From positions 1-17,246 of the forward strand of contig CALEQS010000299.1 in NCBI GenBank assembly GCA_937907975.1: DNA of 17,246 nt. Reading direction: 5' to 3'. Shown here one piece after another: positions 6,672 to 13,288 of the stretch (position 1 is the stretch's first letter; every line of letters begins with the position of its first letter). Below the pieces are notes generated by a model. The model searched no databases. It was given only the letters and a program-made list of their open reading frames with translations, and had not been told where the DNA came from. Both the position numbers and the translations under genes were made by a program. This stretch comes from an uncultured Clostridia bacterium (lineage in GTDB: Bacteria > Bacillota > Clostridia > Oscillospirales > Oscillospiraceae).

Positions 6672-8045
6672 TTATCTTCTGCCGCGATAGTTGCCGGTGC
6701 GCTTTCCGCTCCGGCGTCCGCCATAGCGGTTGCGGCGCATTGCACGCATTCGGAAAAGAATTACAAGGAACAAAATGAGCACAATGACAAGGGTGGCGCA
6801 CAGAATAAACTGCCAGTTGTGTATCATATTGATGAGCGTCTGTTTCGCGGCCAGCAGGGAGGAACGCTCTACATTGTTTACCGCGACCAGATCCACGGTG
6901 CCATAGGGTTCGCCGTCCAGCAGAACGGTCAGCGTGCCCAATTTATCTCCAGCATGGACCGGAGCCTCTACAGAGTCCGGCAGGTCGGTGGACCACTGAA
7001 AATCGTCGCTGGTCACATCATTTGGCAGCTGGGATTCCAAGGTGCCGTCGACTACTACAGAGACGTAATCGCTGTCGGAGGACAAGGTGACGGGTACCTC
7101 GGCCACCGGGCTGGTGGCATCCAGAATGGTATGGACGGAGAAGTTTTCAAAGCCCCATTTCAGCAGAGAAGAGCTTTCGGAAAATTGCAGGCGCTGAACA
7201 TTGCCCTGCGCATCCTTCGGGTTTTCACAGCCCAGCACGACGGCGATCAGCCGCTGGCCGTTCTTTTCTGCGGCAGAGAGCAGGCAGTATCCGGCGGAGT
7301 CAGTGGAGCCGGTTTTGATGCCGATGCAGTCTTCATAGTAGTAGCCCGTGTATTTTTTATTGGAGAGCAAGCCGTTCGTATTGAAGAAGTGCCGCCGGTT
7401 TTCGTTCATATTGGTGGGGCCCACATAGTATTCCGGCGTCTTGACGATGGTGCGGAAGGTCTCGTTCTGCATGGCGTATTTGCCGATGAGGTAGAGGTCA
7501 TAGGCAGTGGTGTAGTGGTCGTTGTCCGGCATACCGTCAGGATTGACAAAGTGGGTGCCGGTACAGCCCAGTTCGGCGGCCTTTGCATTCATCATGGCCA
7601 CAAAGTTGTCGATACTGCCCGCTACAGCGACGGCCAGAATATTGGCAGCTTCATTGGCTGAGGCGACCATCAGACAGTAGAGCAGATCCTTGACGCTCAT
7701 CTGCTCACCCACCTGAATGTTCTGGTTGCTGCTGCTGGTGTCTAGCCCCTGCCATGCGGTAGGGCCTGCAGTGATCATTTCATCCAGGGAGAGCTTGCCT
7801 TCGCTGACTGCGTCCAGCGTCAGCGCGGCGGTCATTACCTTTGTGATGCTGGCGGGGTACATTTTCTCGTGGGCATTCAGATCATACATAACGTAATCCG
7901 TGTCCATATCCACCAGAATGGCGGCCTTGGCCTGCACGGTCTTGGAGTTGACGATCTCGGAATCAATGGCCCCGGCAGAGCTGACGCAGAGGGAGAAGAG
8001 GATGCTGATGGTCAGGATCAGCGATAGAAAATGCATTTTTTTCAT
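6672..8045 (-). CDS. Serine-type D-Ala-D-Ala carboxypeptidase (peptidase S11, PBP5-like)
   Basis: Removes the terminal D-alanine of peptidoglycan stem peptides on the outer face of the membrane. It is 457 aa. The signal peptide is at about residues 1-26. The penicillin-binding triad is complete: S66-I-T-K69, S129-A-N131 and K244-T-G246. A beta-rich PBP5-type C-terminal domain runs to about residue 385. Then follow a true transmembrane helix (LVIVLILFLVILF) and a 26-residue, strongly basic Arg/Gly tail ending NYRGRR. PBP5 relatives usually end in an amphipathic helix, so this tail is unusual. AGGAG lies six bases before the ATG. Transcription comes from the minus-strand promoter at 8097-8125, which is entangled with the promoter region of the downstream two-component genes. 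It is DacA/DacF-like; I give no symbol because the paralogue cannot be settled. Confidence 0.94.
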   Translation of the reverse strand: MKKMHFLSLILTISILFSLCVSSAGAIDSEIVNSKTVQAKAAILVDMDTDYVMYDLNAHEKMYPASITKVMTAALTLDAVSEGKLSLDEMITAGPTAWQGLDTSSSNQNIQVGEQMSVKDLLYCLMVASANEAANILAVAVAGSIDNFVAMMNAKAAELGCTGTHFVNPDGMPDNDHYTTAYDLYLIGKYAMQNETFRTIVKTPEYYVGPTNMNENRRHFFNTNGLLSNKKYTGYYYEDCIGIKTGSTDSAGYCLLSAAEKNGQRLIAVVLGCENPKDAQGNVQRLQFSESSSLLKWGFENFSVHTILDATSPVAEVPVTLSSDSDYVSVVVDGTLESQLPNDVTSDDFQWSTDLPDSVEAPVHAGDKLGTLTVLLDGEPYGTVDLVAVNNVERSSLLAAKQTLINMIHNWQFILCATLVIVLILFLVILFRMRAMRRNRYGGRRSGKRTGNYRGRR

Positions 8046-8064
8046 AGGAAACTCCTGTCGCTTG

Positions 8065-8073
8065 TGTTATAAT
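8065..8073 (+). promoter_or_regulatory. Extended -10 promoter toward the two-component operon
   Basis: TGTTATAAT (8065-8073) is a full extended -10 element, but no good -35 lies 16-18 bases upstream. It would start a transcript near 8080 reading into the genes from 8148. It is the best plus-strand candidate in the gap, but not certain. Confidence 0.45.
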
Positions 8074-8082
8074 GGATTTGAG

Positions 8083-8109
8083 AATCTGCATACCCGATTA
8101 TAGCAGATT
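8083..8109. repeat. Inverted repeat, possible operator
   Basis: AATCTGC (8083-8089) and GCAGATT (8103-8109) are perfect 7-base inverted arms with centres 20 bases apart, two helical turns. The -10 element of the carboxypeptidase promoter lies between them. Short GATT direct repeats start at 8075, 8096 and 8106 (21- and 10-base steps). A regulator binding here is inference. Confidence 0.4.
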
Positions 8110-8125
8110 TATGTTTACCATGCAA
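8097..8125 (-). promoter_or_regulatory. Sigma-A promoter of the D-Ala-D-Ala carboxypeptidase gene
   Basis: On the minus strand, TTGCAT (8125-8120) and a perfect TATAAT (8102-8097) are separated by 17 bases. Transcription would start near 8090, about 45 bases before the ATG. Confidence 0.75.
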
Positions 8126-8147
8126 CGGGAAAGAAGGGGTGTCCGCT

Positions 8148-8333
8148 GTGAAAATTCGATGGTATGAGGTGTTGATCCTTGTGCTTGCACTGTTATGTGC
8201 GTTGACGCTCCTCTTTACTTATTTTTCCACAGTTTGGACGACGCCTTCCGTCACAGTCGAACGAATAAGCGTACAGAATGTCGCGGACACGAGCGAGGAA
8301 GAACAGGCCGGCGGTCAGAGCACATCTGGCTGA
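8148..8333 (+). CDS. Small single-pass membrane protein (61 aa)
   Basis: No family assigned. The short basic N-terminus (KIRW) is followed by one hydrophobic helix (YEVLILVLALLCALTLLFTY) and an extracellular tail that turns acidic and Ser/Gly-rich (DTSEEEQAGGQSTSG). The positive-inside rule predicts N-in, C-out. The GTG at 8148 is chosen because AAGAAGGGG (8131-8139) lies eight bases upstream; an in-frame GTG at 8139 lies within that site. The layout of helix plus VTVER-like stretch recalls the membrane anchor of ComEA-type proteins, but no DNA-binding helix-hairpin-helix follows. This likeness is weak. It lies 21 bases before the response regulator gene and is probably the first gene of that operon. 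Confidence 0.6.
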   Translation: MKIRWYEVLILVLALLCALTLLFTYFSTVWTTPSVTVERISVQNVADTSEEEQAGGQSTSG

Positions 8334-8354
8334 TACGCGCGAAATGGAGAATAT

Positions 8355-9050
8355 ATGAAAATTTTAGTTGTTGACGATGAAAAAGTGATCGTGAAGGGCA
8401 TCTGTTTCAACCTGCGCAGTGACGGCTACGAGGTAGATGCCGGATATGACGGCGCGCAGGCAGTGGAGATGGCCCGGGCCAACCACTATGATCTGCTGAT
8501 TTTGGATCTGATGATGCCGAAGATCGACGGGCTGCAGGCCTGCATGAAGATCCGCGAATTTTCCAATGTGCCGATCATTATGCTGACGGCGCGCAGTGAG
8601 GATGCGGATAAGATCATTGGTCTGGAGTCCGGCGCGGACGATTATATGACCAAGCCGTTTAATATTCTGGAGCTGAAGGCTCGAGTACGGGCACTGCTGC
8701 GCCGGGCGGGCATGACTTCGCACCAGCAGGAAAAAGAGGAGCCGTCCGAGCAGCTGACAGCGGGCCATATCACATTGGATCTGGCCCAGCGGGTCGCCAT
8801 TAAAAGTGGTGCAGTGGTGGACCTGACCGTGAAAGAGTTCGACCTGCTGGAGCTGCTGATGCGCAACCCGGGGCGGGTATACAGCCGGGAAAATCTGCTG
8901 GATCTGGTTTGGGGGTATGAGTATCAGGGGGATTACCGCACGGTGGATGTGCACATCCGGCGGTTGAGAGAAAAGCTGGAGCTGGATCCGGCCAACCCCA
9001 AACTGATCCTGACCAAATGGGGCGTGGGTTACTACCTGCGTCAGGAATGA
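8355..9050 (+). CDS. OmpR/PhoB-family response regulator
   Basis: DNA-binding response regulator of 231 aa. The receiver domain (1 to about 118) has acidic residues Asp7 and Asp8, the phospho-acceptor Asp51 in LILDLMMP, Thr78 and Lys100 in MTKPF. A winged-helix output domain (about 130-231) carries DLTVKEFDLLELLM and TVDVHIRRLREKLE, the recognition helix region, and ends with the wing WGVGYYLR. All switch residues are intact. GGAG at 8346-8349 precedes the ATG. The cognate kinase gene follows 31 bases on. The partner regulon is not visible, but the operon borders a carboxypeptidase gene and encodes a GerMN lipoprotein, so a cell-envelope role is a fair inference. Confidence 0.95.
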   Translation: MKILVVDDEKVIVKGICFNLRSDGYEVDAGYDGAQAVEMARANHYDLLILDLMMPKIDGLQACMKIREFSNVPIIMLTARSEDADKIIGLESGADDYMTKPFNILELKARVRALLRRAGMTSHQQEKEEPSEQLTAGHITLDLAQRVAIKSGAVVDLTVKEFDLLELLMRNPGRVYSRENLLDLVWGYEYQGDYRTVDVHIRRLREKLELDPANPKLILTKWGVGYYLRQE

Positions 9051-9081
9051 GACGATTTGACCCAAAGGAGAGAAAAACAGC

Positions 9082-10551
9082 GTGCAGGAGCAGCAGAAGA
9101 TCACAAAAATACCGTTCTGGCGCAGCCTCCGGCTGAAATTTGCCCTTTCCTATGTGGCTCTGATCGTTGCGGTGCTGGGACTCTTGAACACCTACCCTAT
9201 TTTCGTGTCACAGGATATGGTGTTTAAGGCAAAACTGACCTCCCTGCAGAATCAGGCCGCGGTGATCGCGTCTACAGTGGCGTCTATGGAGGAGCTCACC
9301 CAAGAGGGCGTGACGCAGGTCATGGAGGTGCTGGACGAGAGCAGCATGAACCGCATTTTAGTTGCCGATCAGAATGGTTTGATTCTCTATGACTCTGATT
9401 CCGGTCAGTCGGAGCGTTCAGATGAGCCCCGCTATGCGATGATGCAGGAGCTGGTTCTGGCACTGGAGGGCAGTGATGTGTTTCAGAGTACTTACAGCGC
9501 CGGGGCATTCCGCAGCAGCGGTGCCGTGCCAGTCCAGTATCGAAATGCGACCATTGGCGGTGTATACTTATATGAATACGACAGCGAGCAGGGCGCGATC
9601 ATTACCGGCCTTCAGCAGAATCTGATGCGCATATCTCTGCTTCTGCTGGCGCTGGCATTGCTCATCAGTGTATTCCTCTCCCGTACCATGACCCGTCCCA
9701 TCATCCGGCTGACAGCGGGTATCAGCGGCCTGCGTCAAGGTGAGTACTCTACCCGGGTGGAGGTGTCCGGCCGGGACGAGCTGGCCATGCTGGCCACGGC
9801 GTTCAATGACATGACGGAACGGCTGGAAAAAACGGATGAGATGCGCCGCCGCTTTGTCTCCGACGCCTCACACGAGTTGAAGACGCCGCTGGCGTCCATC
9901 AAGCTGCTGACCGACTCCATTGCTCAGAATGAGAATATGGATTCAGAGACGATCCGCGACTTCGTGCAGGACATAGGCACCGAGGCTGATCGGCTGGTGC
10001 GTATCACGGAAAAGCTGCTGGCCCTGACCCGTATGGACAACGCGCCGCATGGACAGGCAGAACGAAGCAGCGTCGATCTGGTCAATGTGATCTCCGATGC
10101 ACTGCATATGCTGACGCCGCTGGCGGATCAGCGCAATATCAGCATCCACCTGATCCTTGCGCAGAACTGCCGGGTGATGGCCTCTGCGGATGAAATGTAT
10201 CAGGTTGTATTTAATCTGGTGGAGAATGCCATCAAATATAATGTGAATGACGGAAAGATCTGGATTCGGGTGCGCCGTTCCGCCGACAGTGCATTTCTGA
10301 TCGTGGAGGATACCGGCATCGGTATTCCGCAGGAAGATCGCGCCCGTATTTTTGAACGCTTTTACCGGGTGGACAAGGCCCGCTCCCGGGAAGCTGGTGG
10401 CACCGGCCTTGGTTTGTCCATCGTACATGATACTGTTGTGGCCAACGGCGGCGCCATCCGAGTGGATGCCCGGCCGGAGGGCGGCACTGTGTTCATCGTC
10501 CAGCTTCCACTGGCACAGGAGCACAAAACGGAAGGGGAGAGCGGCACATGA
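9082..10551 (+). CDS. Sensor histidine kinase (HAMP, HisKA, HATPase)
   Basis: Membrane sensor kinase, 489 aa. Order: TM1 at about residues 20-41, an extracytoplasmic sensor of about 135 residues with a PDC/Cache-like strand (ILVADQNGLILYDSDSG), TM2 at about 183-200, HAMP at about 200-252, HisKA with the phosphorylated His264 in SDASHELKTPL, and the ATPase domain with N box NLVENAIKYN, G1 box EDTGIGIP, F box ERFYRVD and G2 box GTGLGLSIV. All catalytic boxes are complete. The start is GTG 9082, 11 bases after AAAGGAG (9064-9070). The stop overlaps the start of the following lipoprotein gene by four bases (ATGA), so sensor and lipoprotein are translated together. The kinase should phosphorylate the regulator encoded just upstream. 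Confidence 0.95.
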   Translation: MQEQQKITKIPFWRSLRLKFALSYVALIVAVLGLLNTYPIFVSQDMVFKAKLTSLQNQAAVIASTVASMEELTQEGVTQVMEVLDESSMNRILVADQNGLILYDSDSGQSERSDEPRYAMMQELVLALEGSDVFQSTYSAGAFRSSGAVPVQYRNATIGGVYLYEYDSEQGAIITGLQQNLMRISLLLLALALLISVFLSRTMTRPIIRLTAGISGLRQGEYSTRVEVSGRDELAMLATAFNDMTERLEKTDEMRRRFVSDASHELKTPLASIKLLTDSIAQNENMDSETIRDFVQDIGTEADRLVRITEKLLALTRMDNAPHGQAERSSVDLVNVISDALHMLTPLADQRNISIHLILAQNCRVMASADEMYQVVFNLVENAIKYNVNDGKIWIRVRRSADSAFLIVEDTGIGIPQEDRARIFERFYRVDKARSREAGGTGLGLSIVHDTVVANGGAIRVDARPEGGTVFIVQLPLAQEHKTEGESGT

Positions 10552-11453
10552 GACGTATTTCGGCCTTGCTGGCGCTGCTCCTGCTTTTGGGCTCACTGGC
10601 TGCGGGCTGCGGCTCAACACAGCCTGAAACCGGAACAACAGTTCAAATCTACTACGCTGCGTCGTCGGACATTCAGTCCGGCGCAGCGATCCTTTCAGAG
10701 CACTGTCAGATGACGGAGGTCAGCATTCCGGCGCTGCTGGAGCGTTTATTTCAACAGCCGATGGATGCGGATCTGGCGCAGGCTGTTCCGAAGGGGACGA
10801 CGGTCCGCAGCTGGGACCTTTCCAATGGCCTTTTACAGCTGGATCTTTCCGAAGAATTTGGCCAGCTGTCCGGGGTGGCGCTCATCCGGGCGGAGTACTG
10901 CATCGTGCTGACTGTCACCCAGCTGGATGCGGTGAAGCGTGTAGCCATCACAGTAAACGGAAAACGGCTGCCGGAAAATGGTACCCGCACGCTTGGCGCG
11001 GATGATGTGGTGTTCAAGGGTGAGACTGCCGACCCGGTCACGGTGGGTACCAAACTTTACTATCCCAAGTTGGATGGATCCGGCCTTGAGTCCCAGTTCC
11101 GGCAGATGGAGCTTGCATCGCTGGCACCTGAGGATCAGGCCAACGCAATCCTGCGGGAACTGGCCCTTGTGCCGGAGGAGCATGCAGATACGCTGGAGTG
11201 TTTCCTGAGTGGAGCCGGAACGATCGATACAGTGAGCGTGGACATCGGTGTCTGCACACTGGATTTGGATCGCAGTGCTCTGGAGGAGATCTGCACTCCA
11301 GATGCTTCGGAACAGCAGATCAGACTGCGCATCTATGCAATCGTGGACTCCTTGTGTGAGCTGGATGGCATTGACGAGGTCAGTTTCCTGCTGGATGGAG
11401 AGCCAATCGAGGGCTGGCAGTCTGTCTATTCAGTACAGTATGAATTTAAGTGA
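10548..11453 (+). CDS. GerMN-domain lipoprotein linked to the two-component system
   Basis: A 301-aa lipoprotein. The signal peptide ends AAGC, with Cys21 as the lipidation site. Two GerMN-like modules are read by eye: about residues 32-150 (from TVQIYYAASS, with the strand LLQLDLSEEFG) and about 165-295 (from GTKLYYPKLDG, with VCTLDLDRSALE and VSFLLDGEPI). GerMN domains occur in the spore protein GerM and in actinobacterial LpqB; their biochemical role is poorly known. The start codon overlaps the kinase stop by four bases, so the protein is a likely accessory of the sensor. Its stop lies only three bases from the stop of the opposing glycosylase gene and no terminator is visible. Confidence 0.85.
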   Translation: MRRISALLALLLLLGSLAAGCGSTQPETGTTVQIYYAASSDIQSGAAILSEHCQMTEVSIPALLERLFQQPMDADLAQAVPKGTTVRSWDLSNGLLQLDLSEEFGQLSGVALIRAEYCIVLTVTQLDAVKRVAITVNGKRLPENGTRTLGADDVVFKGETADPVTVGTKLYYPKLDGSGLESQFRQMELASLAPEDQANAILRELALVPEEHADTLECFLSGAGTIDTVSVDIGVCTLDLDRSALEEICTPDASEQQIRLRIYAIVDSLCELDGIDEVSFLLDGEPIEGWQSVYSVQYEFK

Positions 11454-11456
11454 GTT

Positions 11457-12041
11457 TTAAGACTTGAGATAAAAATCGGGCCACAGCTCCCGGATCTTAC
11501 TCTGAATGGATTTCAGATCATCAAAGGTCTCCGGACGCTTCATCTCATCCCGGAGCAGTGCGGCGGGGTGATAGATTGCCGTCATCCAGACGCCGTCTTT
11601 TTGGGCCCATGTGCCGTGTTCCCGGGTGATGCGGTAATCGGAGCGGATGATGCGGCAGGCGGCGATCCGTCCCAGACATATGATCAGTTTGGGCTGAACA
11701 ATGCTGATCTGGCGCTCCAGCCAGCCGATGCAGGCGTCCTGCTCTGTATTCAGCGGGTCGCGGTTGTGGGGCGGGCGGCATTTAACGATGTTGCAGATAT
11801 AATATCTGCTTCGGTCAAGTCCAATGATGTCCAGCATCTGATCCAGTAGCTGCCCGCCGCGGCCTACAAAGGGAATGCCCGTCAGATCCTCCTGTTCGCC
11901 GGGGCCTTCGCCAATCAACATGATGCCAGTGTTCGGATTACCGTCGCCAAAGACAAGGTTTGTCCGGGTATCCGCCAGTGCGCAGCGCTGGCAGTTTTCA
12001 CATTCGCGGTGCAGAGCTTCCATTTGTTTGGGATGGCTCAT
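11457..12041 (-). CDS. Uracil-DNA glycosylase, family 4
   Basis: Removes uracil from DNA as the first step of base-excision repair. The 194-aa length fits family 4 (UDGa) enzymes with an iron-sulphur cluster. Motif 1 is GEGPGEQED (residues 44-52) and motif 2 is YHPAALLR near 156. The likely [4Fe-4S] ligands are Cys17, Cys20, Cys88 (in KCRPP) and Cys104; Cys14 and Cys83 are extra. The GAGGTGAG Shine-Dalgarno (12052-12045) precedes the ATG. It faces the GerMN lipoprotein gene tail to tail with a three-base gap. A minus-strand promoter is uncertain: TTGTGG and TATAGA with a 17-base spacer lie just upstream but match poorly. Confidence 0.93.
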   Translation of the reverse strand: MSHPKQMEALHRECENCQRCALADTRTNLVFGDGNPNTGIMLIGEGPGEQEDLTGIPFVGRGGQLLDQMLDIIGLDRSRYYICNIVKCRPPHNRDPLNTEQDACIGWLERQISIVQPKLIICLGRIAACRIIRSDYRITREHGTWAQKDGVWMTAIYHPAALLRDEMKRPETFDDLKSIQSKIRELWPDFYLKS

Positions 12042-12139
12042 AAGCTCACCTCAGATTCTATATTTTCAGTTTCATTTTACCACAAGGGCGGAGAAATGAA
12101 AAGATACGCAAGAAAATGAAAAAACTTTCAAAATAACTA

Positions 12140-12167
12140 TTGACATTTTTCTGAATCCTGCTATAAT
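12140..12167 (+). promoter_or_regulatory. Consensus sigma-A promoter of tRNA-Gln
   Basis: A perfect TTGACA (12140-12145), a 16-base spacer and a perfect TATAAT (12162-12167) with the extended TGC just upstream. Transcription would begin near 12174. It is the strongest promoter in the window, as expected for a stable RNA. Confidence 0.88.
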
Positions 12168-12180
12168 AAACCATGTTGTT

Positions 12181-12205
12181 CGGCGGAACGCAAACAAACC
12201 CGCCG
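12181..12205 (+). other. Hairpin in the tRNA-Gln leader
   Basis: CGGCGG (12181-12186) and CCGCCG (12200-12205) can pair as a 6-bp GC stem with an A-rich 13-base loop, between the promoter and the mature tRNA 5' end. It may matter for RNA processing; no function is shown. Confidence 0.4.
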
Positions 12206-12219
12206 GTAACAAATGATTT

Positions 12220-12293
12220 AGCGGGATTGTGTAAGGGTAGCACAGCAGACTCTGACTCTGTATGTGAGGGTTCGAATCCTTCTCCCGCTGCCA
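12220..12293 (+). tRNA. tRNA-Gln (anticodon CUG)
   Basis: The cloverleaf folds completely by eye. The acceptor stem AGCGGGA (12220-12226) pairs with TCCCGCT, followed by discriminator G and an encoded CCA (12291-12293). The D stem is GTGT/GCAC. The anticodon stem GCAGA/TCTGT holds the loop CTCTGAC with anticodon CTG at 12252-12254. The variable loop has four bases. The T arm is GAGGG-TTCGAAT-CCTTC. The anticodon reads CAG glutamine codons, frequent in this GC-rich genome. It is a single tRNA with its own promoter and terminator. Confidence 0.95.
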
Positions 12294-12296
12294 AAG

Positions 12297-12330
12297 CCCG
12301 AGTGTCATATGATGCTCGGGTTTTTCTTTT
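12297..12330 (+). terminator. Intrinsic terminator after tRNA-Gln
   Basis: CCCGAGTGTC (12297-12306), loop ATAT, and GATGCTCGGG (12311-12320) form a 10-bp stem with two G-T pairs, followed by TTTTTCTTTT. It lies between the tRNA and the sortase gene. Confidence 0.88.
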
Positions 12331-12357
12331 GCATTCAACTGAAAGGAGTCTACGACT

Positions 12358-13179
12358 ATGGGAAAAAGAGAAAAGCCATCTGAGCGCAAGCGCTTCTCGG
12401 TTTCCACACTGCTGCGGTGGATCGCCATGGCAGTTTGTGTGATCGTGATGATCTGCTGCGGAATCTATCTGGCCCGCCTTGCACTGGAGAGTCGTGCGGT
12501 CAAGCAGGAGAACCAGGGTGCAGTAGAACAGTTTGTCCAGCAGACTCCGTCCAATGACACAACAGATCCGGCAGCGGAGAGCAATTCAGATGGTGAGAGC
12601 ACTGCCCCCTTCACGGTGGACTTTGCCTCCCTTCAGGCGGCTTGTCCTGATGCGGTGGGCTGGATTCAGGTATCCGGCATTGACGTCATCAATTACCCTG
12701 TGGTTCATTACACGGACGACAGCTATTATCTGAACCATTCGTGGGATGGCCAGTCCAGCCGCTATGGTGCCATTTTTATGGAGACGGCTAATTCTGGCGA
12801 TTTCAGCGACTGTTACACATTGATCTATGGTCACAATATGAAGGACGGAAGTATGTTTGGCGGGTTGAAAAAATACCGGGATCAGTCTTTCTATGAGGAG
12901 CATGGCGGCACGATCACCCTTTGCCTGCCTGGTGAGACCCGGACGTATCAGATCTTTTCCGTCCACATCGCAGACGCGGATGACGAGGGCGTCTACACCG
13001 TTGGATTTGCCCATGATGAGATTTTTGGCAGCTTCCTCGACGCATTGAAACAACGCTCCATTTATGATACGGGCGTGTCTGTCTCTGCCGAGGACAATGT
13101 GATCACGCTCTCCACCTGCTCCGGTGAGGAGCGTCTGGTCGTCCACGCAAAACAGTTCAGCTCAATTCCGACGGCTTGA
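12358..13179 (+). CDS. Class B sortase
   Basis: Membrane-anchored cysteine transpeptidase that attaches surface proteins to the cell wall or joins pilus subunits. It is 273 aa. A basic cytoplasmic N-terminus is followed by one helix (about 21-42), a polar linker (50-85) and the catalytic domain. The catalytic residues are His159 in YGHNM, Cys254 in LSTCSG and Arg259 in EERLVVHAK. The inserted region between the His and Cys strands and the WIQVSG start fit class B. AAAGGAG (12342-12348) lies nine bases before the ATG. No sortase substrate with an LPxTG- or NPxTN-like end is encoded in this window. Only 27 bases separate the start from the tRNA terminator, so it has no room for its own promoter. 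Confidence 0.93.
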   Translation: MGKREKPSERKRFSVSTLLRWIAMAVCVIVMICCGIYLARLALESRAVKQENQGAVEQFVQQTPSNDTTDPAAESNSDGESTAPFTVDFASLQAACPDAVGWIQVSGIDVINYPVVHYTDDSYYLNHSWDGQSSRYGAIFMETANSGDFSDCYTLIYGHNMKDGSMFGGLKKYRDQSFYEEHGGTITLCLPGETRTYQIFSVHIADADDEGVYTVGFAHDEIFGSFLDALKQRSIYDTGVSVSAEDNVITLSTCSGEERLVVHAKQFSSIPTA

Positions 13180-13221
13180 GTGTGAAAATGCTTAAGAAAC
13201 GTGAAAAAAAGCGCGTATGAA

Positions 13222-13250
13222 TTGAAATGATATATTTTATGTGATATAAT
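13222..13250 (+). promoter_or_regulatory. Sigma-A promoter of the glycosyltransferase-rhamnose operon
   Basis: TTGAAA (13222-13227), a 17-base spacer and TATAAT (13245-13250) with an extended TGA just upstream. The expected start near 13257 precedes the glycosyltransferase gene by about 30 bases. Confidence 0.8.
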
Positions 13251-13270
13251 TACTCGATTCAAAGGGAATG

Positions 13271-13278
13271 AGGTGGAG
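13271..13278 (+). promoter_or_regulatory. Ribosome binding site that decides the glycosyltransferase start
   Basis: AGGTGGAG here is ten bases before the ATG at 13289. The earlier in-frame ATG at 13268 has only AAAGGGA almost touching it, so 13289 is preferred. Confidence 0.55.
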
Positions 13279-13288
13279 CAGGCTTACT

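Noticed and set aside
6654..7661. A 335-codon plus-strand frame opposite the carboxypeptidase gene
   Set aside because: It mirrors the codons of the real gene on the minus strand, has no clear ribosome site and shows no recognisable domain.
12058..12294. A short minus-strand protein across the tRNA region
   Set aside because: It runs through the tRNA-Gln gene and its promoter and has no support.
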